Assembly: GCA_902526595.1 (NCBI GenBank)
Contig: CABZLO010000001.1
Span: 1-64,000 of the forward strand
Direction of reading: 5' to 3'
Origin: an uncultured Pelagibacteraceae bacterium
GTDB taxonomy: Bacteria > Pseudomonadota > Alphaproteobacteria > Pelagibacterales > Pelagibacteraceae
Length of the DNA stretch: 64,000 nucleotides
Shown: positions 29,382 through 38,422 of the stretch, piece by piece
Layout of the letters: every line of letters starts with the position of its first letter
How positions within the stretch are numbered: position 1 is the first letter of the stretch
Notes under the pieces: generated by a model
The model's input: the letters and a program-made list of their open reading frames with translations, nothing else
What the model was told of the DNA's origin: nothing
Databases searched by the model: none
Translations under genes and position numbers: made by a program

Positions 29382-29417
29382 ACTAAGTTCTATATATGAA
29401 AAGTTTATTTAGGTAAA

Positions 29418-30272
29418 TTATCTATTTATTCCTCTTAATCTCTCAGATCTTCTTCTTAATAATTCTGCTGTGACTAAAATTAAAGTAGATAAAATAATTA
29501 AACATGTTGCAACTGCGAGAATAGTTGGACTTAGCTGCTCTCTTAATCCTGTCCACATTTGAACTGGAATAGTTGTATTCTCCAATCCTGCCAAAAACAA
29601 TACAACAACAACTTCATCAAATGACGTAACAAAGGCAAACAAACCACCTGAAATTACACCTGGAAGTATTAGAGGTAATGTAATTTTCATAAATGTATTA
29701 AATGGGTTGCTCCCTAAACTTGAAGCTGCTCGAGTTACACTATGATCAAAACCTGAAAGCGTTGCAGTAACGGTTATTACAACAAATGGAGTTCCTAATA
29801 TAATATGTGCCATAACTATTCCTGTGTGTGTTGCAGCTAAACCAACTTTTGCCATAAAAAAGAAAATAGCCACACCAGATATAATTAATGGAACAATCAT
29901 TGGTGAGATTAAAACTGCCATAATCAAACCTTTATATGGCATATGTCTACTGCTTAGCCCTAAAGCAGCAAGTGTACCTAAAATAATTGATCCAATGGTT
30001 GCAAATATTGCAATTATAAAACTATTCTTAGCAGCTAGCCCCCATGGATTTTTTGTACCATAAACCATTTCGTGGTACCATCTAAATGAGAAAGCTTCAG
30101 GATCAAGTCTTTTCATTCCTTCAGAAAAAACCAAAAACTCTTCTGCATTAAATGATAAAGGAAAAATTACAAATAAAGGTGCAATTAAAAAGAAAAACAC
30201 AAAGGTGCAAATAGCAATATAAAAATAATGCCAAATTCTATATCGTGTTTCAGTATAACTTGGTAATGCCAT
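29418..30272 (-). CDS. potC: Pot-type ABC transporter permease (PotC-like)
   Basis: AASSLGSNPFNTFMKITLPLILPGVISGGLFAFVTSFDEVVVVLFL (EAA loop). Confidence 0.85.
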   Translation of the reverse strand: MALPSYTETRYRIWHYFYIAICTFVFFFLIAPLFVIFPLSFNAEEFLVFSEGMKRLDPEAFSFRWYHEMVYGTKNPWGLAAKNSFIIAIFATIGSIILGTLAALGLSSRHMPYKGLIMAVLISPMIVPLIISGVAIFFFMAKVGLAATHTGIVMAHIILGTPFVVITVTATLSGFDHSVTRAASSLGSNPFNTFMKITLPLILPGVISGGLFAFVTSFDEVVVVLFLAGLENTTIPVQMWTGLREQLSPTILAVATCLIILSTLILVTAELLRRRSERLRGINR

Positions 30273-30274
30273 AA

Positions 30275-31537
30275 TTAACCTAACTTAATATTATCAACTC
30301 CTACTAATTTGTTATAAATCCAATAAATTACTAAAACTCCTGATAACAACATTAAACCCATTGCAGATGCAAAACTCCAATCCAATGTGGTTTTCATATG
30401 ATACGCAATTTGATTACTAATTAAAGTGCCTGAAGCTCCTCCGACTAATGCTGGAGTGATATAATAACCAATTGCTAAAATAAATACTAATAAACATCCC
30501 GCACCAATACCTGGGATTGTTAATGGAAAGTATACTTTCCAAAATGCGACAAATGGAGTTCCACCTAAGGATTTACCTGCTCTCATTAAACTTGGGGATA
30601 TTGTTTTCATAACACTGTAAAGTGGAAGAACCATAAATGGCAATAATATTTGTGTCATTGCAACATAGGTTCCAACTTTATTGTACATCATTTCTGGTCT
30701 GTTATCGTCTGCAACAATACCAATCATTACAAAGAAATCATTTACCACTCCTTGTTGTTGTAGCAAAATCATCCAACTAGCAGTTCTAACCAATAAAGAC
30801 GTCCAGAAAGGTAATAGAACACATATCATTAAGAGATTACTGTACTTCATGGGTAATGTTGCAAGTAGGTGAGCTATTGGATAACCCATCAAAAAACAAA
30901 AAATAGTTACAAACAATGCTATTTCTAAGGTCCTTAGCCAAAGTATTCTATGTATTCGTCTATCTTCATCTACTTGTGCAATACTACCGTCCGCTGCAAA
31001 ATACATATCCATACCTTTTAAATATTTTGCCATAGTGTATGGAGGAGCCGTTCGTTTAATCGCTTGCCAATATTCAACATCTCTCCATCTTTTATGAACC
31101 TTCATTATTTGTTCTTTGATGCTTTGATTCTCATCAATTTTATTTCTTTTAATTTGTCTCATTAATTTTTTAGTAATGGAATTAAAACCATTTTTTTCTT
31201 TATTTAATCTTTGACCAAGTTTTCCTTGTGTTTGGTTTTCAATCAAAACTTTATAGTCTGAATAAAAACCAGCAAAAACTTCTTCTGAAGGTAATTCTTT
31301 GCCGTCCCATTTTTCCATTGCTTGAAAAGTTTTAGGAAGCATATTAGTAATCATTTTATCGTCTACACTTCTTGTAAACATCTCTCCAATCGGAAATACA
31401 TATGTAATGAATAAGAATAACAGTAATGGAGCAACTAGAAGAAAGGCTCTAATTTTATTCTTCTTTTCCGCTTTTTTTAGACTGACCTCTAGTGGAATTC
31501 CGTCGGTTGTTAAAATTTGTTTTGTTTCTGAGCTCAT
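30275..31537 (-). CDS. potB: Pot-type ABC transporter permease (PotB-like) with large TM1-TM2 insertion
   Basis: AGKSLGGTPFVAFWKVYFPLTIPGIGAGCLLVFILAIGYYITPALVGG. Confidence 0.85.
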   Translation of the reverse strand: MSSETKQILTTDGIPLEVSLKKAEKKNKIRAFLLVAPLLLFLFITYVFPIGEMFTRSVDDKMITNMLPKTFQAMEKWDGKELPSEEVFAGFYSDYKVLIENQTQGKLGQRLNKEKNGFNSITKKLMRQIKRNKIDENQSIKEQIMKVHKRWRDVEYWQAIKRTAPPYTMAKYLKGMDMYFAADGSIAQVDEDRRIHRILWLRTLEIALFVTIFCFLMGYPIAHLLATLPMKYSNLLMICVLLPFWTSLLVRTASWMILLQQQGVVNDFFVMIGIVADDNRPEMMYNKVGTYVAMTQILLPFMVLPLYSVMKTISPSLMRAGKSLGGTPFVAFWKVYFPLTIPGIGAGCLLVFILAIGYYITPALVGGASGTLISNQIAYHMKTTLDWSFASAMGLMLLSGVLVIYWIYNKLVGVDNIKLG

Positions 31538-31567
31538 AAAAAAAGGGCGGTTAGTTAATAACCGCCC
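31538..31567 (-). terminator. Rho-independent terminator between binding protein and permease
   Basis: Minus strand GGGCGGTTA-TTAAC-TAACCGCCC followed by T7, directly abutting the potB-like ATG. Confidence 0.9.
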
Positions 31568-31604
31568 TAAATATATTATATTAATTCAGTGTTTAAAACT
31601 GAAA

Positions 31605-32723
31605 TTATAGGCCTGCTTTCATAGCTTCCCATTTTTCACCAATCTCTGTTCCGTTGTCAGCCCAGTAGAAAGGATCAACTAAGAAATATTTCTTAGTATT
31701 TTGAGGAGATGTAGGCATTTGTGGCATCATTTCAGTTTTACCATCTTTGTACCAAGGCTCATTAGCTTTGATAATATCTAAAGATGATAATCTGTACGGA
31801 GCATATGCAATATACTTCGCACTACCAGCTAACATCTCAGTGTTAGTCATCATAGCTAAAGCTTTTTTAGCATTTGCTTCATCTGGTCCACCCTTAACTA
31901 ATGCAAAATACTCATAGTCAAGACCTTGACCATGCCATACTTGCTTAATTGGAGCGCCTTCACCAACTTCAGCGTTAAAGAATCTTCCGTTCCAACCAGT
32001 TGCCATAACAACTTCACCAGCAACTAATAGTTCTGGTGGTTGAGCACCTGCAGACCAGAATACACATCCACCATTTGGATCTGTACAAAGTTCTTTAATT
32101 TTATTCATTGCTCTATCAACACCGCCTTCTTCTTCAAGCTTTCTGTAAAGTAATTCTCCACCTTTACCCATATTTACGCCATCAGCAGCTAAAGCAATTT
32201 CTAGATTTGTGAGAGCACTTTTGTAGATTGCTCTTTTACCTGGAAATTTTTTAGTGTTAAAAAAGTCTTTGATAGTTTTTGGTTCTTTACCATCAAAAGC
32301 TCTTGTATCAAAAGCATAGTTCCAAGAGTACAGAATGTTTCCTACTGCACATTCACTTGGCATTGGAGCGAAGAAGTCTTCGCTTGCAGGTGTTCCATCT
32401 GGAGCTGCTGGGAAGTCTTTGTCAAAATCAAATTTAACAAACAAACCTTCATCACAACCATTAATAGTATCAAATGCAAATACATCGATAATATCCCAAG
32501 TTATAGCACCCGCCTCTTTTTGTGCTTTAATCTCTGATAATCCTCCAGAATAGTCAACCCAGTTGATATCAACTCCTAGAGCTGCTGCTGTTGGATCACC
32601 ATACCCTTGTTTTTGAGAGTCTGTATAAGCTCCACCCCAAGATGCTACGGTAACAGCAAAGGCTGAAGAAGTTACAGATACAACAAAAGAAAGAGCAAGT
32701 ATCAATTTACTTAATTTTCTCAT
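31605..32723 (-). CDS. potD: Extracellular solute-binding protein, PotD-like (start corrected from 32798)
   Basis: ATG at 32723 preceded by GGAGGAAT and followed by signal peptide MRKLSKLILALSFVVSVTSSAFA; the extension to 32798 lies in the promoter. Confidence 0.88.
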   Translation of the reverse strand: MRKLSKLILALSFVVSVTSSAFAVTVASWGGAYTDSQKQGYGDPTAAALGVDINWVDYSGGLSEIKAQKEAGAITWDIIDVFAFDTINGCDEGLFVKFDFDKDFPAAPDGTPASEDFFAPMPSECAVGNILYSWNYAFDTRAFDGKEPKTIKDFFNTKKFPGKRAIYKSALTNLEIALAADGVNMGKGGELLYRKLEEEGGVDRAMNKIKELCTDPNGGCVFWSAGAQPPELLVAGEVVMATGWNGRFFNAEVGEGAPIKQVWHGQGLDYEYFALVKGGPDEANAKKALAMMTNTEMLAGSAKYIAYAPYRLSSLDIIKANEPWYKDGKTEMMPQMPTSPQNTKKYFLVDPFYWADNGTEIGEKWEAMKAGL

Positions 32724-32769
32724 TATTCCTCCGTTTAAACGTTTAATATAAATTAATTTATATAAGCAA

Positions 32770-32798
32770 ATTACACCAAAATGACTATTAAGAGTCAA
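32770..32798 (-). promoter_or_regulatory. Sigma70-like promoter for the binding protein gene
   Basis: Minus strand TTGACT-N17-TGTAAT, about 50 nt upstream of the corrected start. Confidence 0.7.
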
Positions 32799-32845
32799 CA
32801 GCTTATAATGTTCTTATTCTTGCTTATACTTTGAGAATTAATTGT

Positions 32846-33931
32846 TTATTTTGGGTCTAAAGCTCTAGCGTCATAACTATTCCAGCCAATTTTTATTTCT
32901 TGGCTAACCTTAAGCTCTAAATTAGATGTGGAGTTTGGTACTTTTAAAATAAATTCTGGGTTACCTAATAAATTTACTCTTACCCTCGTATGATCTCCAT
33001 GATAAATTACCTCTTCTATTTTACCACTAAACATATTATCCATTTTTTCACTTGGTTCGATTAAAGCTCTCTCTGGCCTTAGAGATACAGTTGTTTTCTC
33101 TCCTTTGGATTTTACAGAAATAGCATTAGATAATATTTCAGCATTTGATAATTTTACTTTACATTTATCACCTGAAATATCTGATACTTCACCATTAAAT
33201 GTATTATTTTCACCTATAAATTCTGCTACAAACGAATTTACTGGTTTTTCATATAGCTCTGCTGGATTAGATAGTTGTTGAACTTTTCCATCATTAAACA
33301 CAGCAATTCTATTAGACATTGTTAATGCCTCACTCTGATCGTGTGTAACATAAACTACGGTTACCCCAATACTTTCATGAATATGTTTAATTTCATATTG
33401 CATACTCTCTCTTAAATTTTTATCCAAAGCACCTAAAGGTTCGTCCATCAAAACTACCGCTGGATCAAAAACTAAAGCTCTAGCTACAGCTACCCTTTGT
33501 TGTTGTCCTCCTGATAATTGTCCTGGCATTCTTGTTTCAAATCCATTAAGTGAGACCATAGATAAAGCTTTATCAACTTTTTTATCAATTTCATCTTTTT
33601 CAATTTTTCTTACTCTTAAAGGGAAAGCTAGATTTTCATAAACAGTCATATGTGGAAATAGTGCATAATTTTGGAAGACCATTCCAATCCCTCTTTTGTG
33701 AGGTGGTATGTTAGAAATTATATTTCCATCTAATAAGATCTCTCCATTTGTAGGGGTTTCAAAACCAGCGAGCATCATCAGACAAGTTGTTTTACCAGAT
33801 CCAGATGGACCAAGCATGGTAATGAATTCACCTTCAGCAATATCTAATTGAAGATCTTTAACAACTAAAACTTTACCATCATAGCTTTTATCAACTTTAT
33901 CAAATTTAACGAATTCTGGATTTTTAGACAT
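32846..33931 (-). CDS. potA: Pot-type ABC transporter ATPase
   Basis: MLGPSGSGKTTCLMMLAGF, MPGQLSGGQQQRVAVARALV, LMDEPLGALDKNLRE, TOBE-like C-term. Confidence 0.93.
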   Translation of the reverse strand: MSKNPEFVKFDKVDKSYDGKVLVVKDLQLDIAEGEFITMLGPSGSGKTTCLMMLAGFETPTNGEILLDGNIISNIPPHKRGIGMVFQNYALFPHMTVYENLAFPLRVRKIEKDEIDKKVDKALSMVSLNGFETRMPGQLSGGQQQRVAVARALVFDPAVVLMDEPLGALDKNLRESMQYEIKHIHESIGVTVVYVTHDQSEALTMSNRIAVFNDGKVQQLSNPAELYEKPVNSFVAEFIGENNTFNGEVSDISGDKCKVKLSNAEILSNAISVKSKGEKTTVSLRPERALIEPSEKMDNMFSGKIEEVIYHGDHTRVRVNLLGNPEFILKVPNSTSNLELKVSQEIKIGWNSYDARALDPK

Positions 33932-33976
33932 AAAGGTAAATATAAAACATTTGTGGTAATAGAATTCAATAGCTAA

Positions 33977-35149
33977 TTAACTCTTAATATGAAGTTCTTT
34001 TGGGAAATTACAGAATAATTCAGAACCATCCTCAGTTACTCTAATTGCTTCAGAGGCTTCTACGCCCCAGTCACCAAATTGCATCACTGCTATCATATGA
34101 AAACAGACATTAGGCTCTAGAACGGTCATATCACCTTTGTATATATTTAGAGTATGTTCGCCCCAATCTGGAGGATAGCCAATTCCAATTGAATATCCTG
34201 TTCTAGATTTTTTTTCTATTCCATATTTATCTAAAATTTTCCAAAATGCCTGGGCAACATCATCAGCAGTATTTCCAGGTTTGATAGCACTAATGCCAGA
34301 GTTCAAAGCCTCAATAGTTTTATTCATAGTATCTATTTTTGTTTGGTCAGGTTTTCCTAATAAAACTGTTCGAGCCATTGGAGCATGATATCTTTTATAA
34401 GTTCCTGATAACTCAATTATTGTAGCTTCCCCTTCAACAAATTTATCTTGGGATGCGGTCAAGTGAGATGCTGAAGTTCCTTTTCCTGTTGGTACTAAAG
34501 TTGCAATACTTGCATATTCTCCCCCAAATTCCTCAGTTCCATAAAATAATGATTTTTGAATTTCTCCAACTGCATCACACTGCCTTACACCAGGATTAAT
34601 TACTTCCATTGCAGTTTTCATTCCTTTTTCAGAAATTTTTGCAGCAGATTTCATATAAGTTATTTCAGCGTCTGATTTTACCAGTCTTGCCCAATTGACC
34701 AAACGATCACTGTCTTTTATTTTTGCGTTAGGAAGACCTAATTTAATTTTTTCATAACAAAATGCTGTGAAATAATGTGCATCCATCTCTACACCAATTG
34801 ATAGTTTGTCCCACTTTCTCTCTTTAATAATGTTAACTAAGTAATCATAAGGATGTTTTGGCCAGGTATGAATATAAGACTCATCGTAAGCTATTATGTT
34901 CTCATTTTTTAGATAAGTTTTTAAGTAAGCTCCGCCTGCATCTTGAGCTCTTACAAAGCACAGTGGTTCTTCTGCATTAACATGTACAATAGCGCACTGT
35001 GCATAATAAAAAGACCATGCATCATAACCTGTTAAATAATTTAGGTTATTAGTGTCATGGGAGATTAAAAGTTCAATGCCTTTGTCTTGCATCATAGATT
35101 GAACTTTCTTTAGTCTCTGTTTGTATTCTTCTTTTGTAAAATACATCAA
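33977..35149 (-). CDS. doeA: M24 family hydrolase, ectoine hydrolase (DoeA/EutD)-like
   Basis: NLNYLTGYDAWSFYYAQ; creatinase/prolidase fold; neighbour is EutA-like. Confidence 0.7.
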   Translation of the reverse strand: MMYFTKEEYKQRLKKVQSMMQDKGIELLISHDTNNLNYLTGYDAWSFYYAQCAIVHVNAEEPLCFVRAQDAGGAYLKTYLKNENIIAYDESYIHTWPKHPYDYLVNIIKERKWDKLSIGVEMDAHYFTAFCYEKIKLGLPNAKIKDSDRLVNWARLVKSDAEITYMKSAAKISEKGMKTAMEVINPGVRQCDAVGEIQKSLFYGTEEFGGEYASIATLVPTGKGTSASHLTASQDKFVEGEATIIELSGTYKRYHAPMARTVLLGKPDQTKIDTMNKTIEALNSGISAIKPGNTADDVAQAFWKILDKYGIEKKSRTGYSIGIGYPPDWGEHTLNIYKGDMTVLEPNVCFHMIAVMQFGDWGVEASEAIRVTEDGSELFCNFPKELHIKS

Positions 35150-35892
35150 TTTATTTGGAATAATTTACCAAATCCCCTTACTGAATTATTTTTATTTATT
35201 TTAACAAGGGTATCCCAAATCAATGCCTGGTTACTAGATAAAACCGTAGTATTTAATTTTTTTTCTAATTTATCTATGATGGTTAAAACTGGAAGAGCTG
35301 TACATGAAACAAACAGAGCATCTGCATTATTTAAATCAATGTTAGATAATACTTCATACAAATAATTTTGATCAACTTTACCAATATCAAGATCAGACTC
35401 GATATCAAAATATGCATTAGATGTAATATCAAAACCCTCACTTTTAAAATACTCCAAAACTTCATCATTTAATTTCTTACTATAAGGTGTAAATAAACAT
35501 ATTTTATTAATGTTCATTTTTTTAAGTGCTGTAATTGCAGCTGTACTTGGTGTGGTTACATCTGCTTTTGGTTTTGCTGCCTTTACTTTTTTTTCAATTG
35601 ATGTATGTCCAGCAGCAATAGTTCCAGAGGTACAGCCATAAACTACACAATCTAGATCCTGATCTGGTAAAATATCTTTTGTAACCTCTGTAACTTTTTC
35701 TGACATTTTGATTAGGTTTTCCTTTGTTAATGGATTGTAACTTTCAATTCGATTTACAAAAAAATCAATATCTTTATCTTTAATTACGTTTATAAAATCC
35801 TTTTCAATCATAAAGTCGCTTGCAAGTGCTATCAGGCCGACTCTTGGATTTGATTTACTTACAAATTTAGGATCTATTTTTGTTGAATTCAT
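35146..35892 (-). CDS. Asp/Glu racemase / maleate isomerase superfamily, EutA-like
   Basis: VVYGCTSGTIAAG and LFVSCTALPVL paired catalytic Cys motifs. Confidence 0.75.
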   Translation of the reverse strand: MNSTKIDPKFVSKSNPRVGLIALASDFMIEKDFINVIKDKDIDFFVNRIESYNPLTKENLIKMSEKVTEVTKDILPDQDLDCVVYGCTSGTIAAGHTSIEKKVKAAKPKADVTTPSTAAITALKKMNINKICLFTPYSKKLNDEVLEYFKSEGFDITSNAYFDIESDLDIGKVDQNYLYEVLSNIDLNNADALFVSCTALPVLTIIDKLEKKLNTTVLSSNQALIWDTLVKINKNNSVRGFGKLFQIN

Positions 35893-35953
35893 TTTTTAAA
35901 AGTTGAATATATCAGAAGTTCTTTAATAATCATTAATATTAAAAAATAACGGC

Positions 35954-36820
35954 ATGAACATAAAAGACACCTTTGTTGCATCTTTAGTTCCTATCTTTTT
36001 AGGTTTTGGTTTCGTTATTGCAAAGCCTGCATTTGAATCTTTTCCACCAGTTTTATTGATGGGATTACGATTTATGTTTGCTGCATCTATTTTGATTTGG
36101 TGGTTTCCAATACCTAGAGGCTATTTAAAAAAAATATTTATAGCATCATTCATAGCAAATACTTTGCAATATAGTATTACCTACTCTGGATTAAATTTAA
36201 TTGATGCCTCTGCTGCTGTTCTTCTTGTTCAAACAGAAGTTCCTTTTGGAGTTATATTTGCTTATTTTATGCTTAGAGAAAAGCCGACAGTAAGAGCTTT
36301 AATTGGTATAAGTATTGCTTTTGTAGGTGTTTATATTTTAACAGGATCTCCTAATTTAGATGGAAAGTTTATTGGTATTGGTCTTACTATCATAGGTTCA
36401 GCAACTTGGGCGCTTGGTCAAGTATTGGTTAAACCATTGAGTAAAGAAATTAATCCATTGGCTTTGGTTGCATGGTTAGCATTATTTTCAGCACCTATTT
36501 TAATAGTTTTTTCCTCAATATTTGACGGAAATACAATTAATTATTTAAGCAATGCTAAATTTGAACATTGGATTATTGCAATTTATATTGGTTTTATAAT
36601 GCAGCCAATTACTTATGGTTGCTTCTATTATGTTTTAAAAAATAATCCTTTATACAAAGTACTTCCAATTGTAACTATGGGTATTCCACCAACAGGATTG
36701 TTGGCAGCTATTTTTCTACTTGGAGAAAAACCAACTCAAGAATTATTTATCGGTGGAGCAATAATTATAATTGGGGTAATTTTAATTGTTTTTACAAAAA
36801 ATAAAAAAGAAGAGAATTAA
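35954..36820 (+). CDS. EamA/DMT superfamily transporter
   Basis: Ten-TM DMT pattern; VLLVQTEVPFGVIFAYFMLREKPTVRALIGISIAFVGVYIL. Confidence 0.88.
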   Translation: MNIKDTFVASLVPIFLGFGFVIAKPAFESFPPVLLMGLRFMFAASILIWWFPIPRGYLKKIFIASFIANTLQYSITYSGLNLIDASAAVLLVQTEVPFGVIFAYFMLREKPTVRALIGISIAFVGVYILTGSPNLDGKFIGIGLTIIGSATWALGQVLVKPLSKEINPLALVAWLALFSAPILIVFSSIFDGNTINYLSNAKFEHWIIAIYIGFIMQPITYGCFYYVLKNNPLYKVLPIVTMGIPPTGLLAAIFLLGEKPTQELFIGGAIIIIGVILIVFTKNKKEEN

Positions 36821-36836
36821 TTTAAAGTATTTTTAA

Positions 36837-37298
36837 ATGTTATTAAAAAGTTTTTCAGTTAAACAAGAGTGGGTTGACTATAACAATCATATGAATATGG
36901 CTTACTATGTTCTAATATTTGATCAAGCCTTAGAAGTTGTACTTGAAGAATTTAAAATGGGAGAAAGTGCAGCAAAAGATTTAAATAGAAGTACTATGGT
37001 AGTTGAAACAAACACTAAATATTTACGAGAAGTAAAGCAAGGTGATGAAATAGATATTCATATGACTTATTTTGATCATGACAAGAAAAGGCTTCATATA
37101 AAAATGGAGATGATTGAAAAAAGTGAAAAAAAAATATCAGCAAACATAGAGTGGATATCTTTATATATAGATTTAAACCAGAGAAAAGTAACCGAATTTG
37201 AAGAAGAAAAGTTAAAATTAATGGATAAGTTTATTGAGGATAATAAAACTAAATTTGTATCTAATGATCTTCTTTTTTCCTCAAAATTAAAGAAATAA
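36837..37298 (+). CDS. 4HBT-family acyl-CoA thioesterase-like
   Basis: VKQEWVDYNNHMNMAYYVLIFDQALEVVL; TKYLREVKQGDEIDIHM hot-dog motif. Confidence 0.75.
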   Translation: MLLKSFSVKQEWVDYNNHMNMAYYVLIFDQALEVVLEEFKMGESAAKDLNRSTMVVETNTKYLREVKQGDEIDIHMTYFDHDKKRLHIKMEMIEKSEKKISANIEWISLYIDLNQRKVTEFEEEKLKLMDKFIEDNKTKFVSNDLLFSSKLKK

Positions 37299-37338
37299 TT
37301 AAATATTACAAATTCTAATAATTTGATATAGGTGCCCA

Positions 37339-38294
37339 ATGAGCACCAATAATAATCCTAAAGGTATTATTTTAATTGTTACTGCAATGACATTTTTTTC
37401 AATGCAGGATGCATTGATTAAATTTATTTATGAACAAGCAGCACTTTATGAAATTTTTTTTGGAAGATATTTTGTTGCAGCCATTTTACTGTTTGGATAT
37501 ATAAAATTTAGAAATCAGAAAGTTTCACTAAAAACTTACTATCCTTCTTTAACAGTATTAAGAGTTTTACTACACTTTATTGCTTTTTCTGCTTTTTTAT
37601 CTCATTAACATATATGCCACTAGCAACTGCTAATGCACTTTTTTTTTCCTCTCCATTTTTTGTGTCAATTTTTGCAAAAGTATTTTTGAAAGAATTTATT
37701 GGAATTAGAAGATGGTCTGCAATTATATTTGGCTTTATTGGAGTTTATATAGTTTTAAATCCTGATTTTTCTAACTTTGAATATAAAAATTTATTACCAG
37801 TTTTCTCTGCTTTTTTTTATGCAGCTTCTATGACTATTACAAAATATACCTCTGATAAAGATGATGTTAATACACAATTATTTTATTTTTATCTTATTGC
37901 TATAGCCTTGTGTGTAATAATTTTTATTTTTATGGGGAATGGCCAATTTAATAATTCGAATTTTGATTCAACAACTCAGTTTATTTTTAGAGAATGGTTT
38001 TCAAATATTGAGTATACTTGGAAGTTTATTTTATTTTTTGGTTTTGTTGCTTCTATTGCATTTGTATGCATTTTTTCTGCTTATATTGTTGCATCTCCAT
38101 CTGTGGTATCACTTTTTGAATATTCTTTAATTATTATGTCTATGATACCTGGGTTTTTATTATTCAATGAAATTCCATCTTTACGAACATTTTTAGGTGT
38201 TGCTTGTATTATTGCTGCTGGAATTTATATCTATGTAAGGGAAAAAGCTAGAGATCAATACATTGCTACAAAAACACCTTTGAGAAGATCGTAA
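37339..38294 (+). pseudogene. EamA/DMT transporter split by apparent -1 nt frameshift at T6 37593-37598
   Basis: 89-aa and 226-aa ORFs join when T6 becomes T7: ...HFIAFSAFFISLTYMPLATANALFFSSPFFVSI. Confidence 0.85.
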
Positions 38295-38422
38295 AATTAT
38301 ATTGAAACTCTACTTCACTAATAATAAGGTTCAAGTATAGAACGATACATAACTCGTCGTTAAATTCATATTTACGAAAGTGGGATCAATCGTCTTAGAT
38401 TTAATTATTTAAGGAGGTTCGA

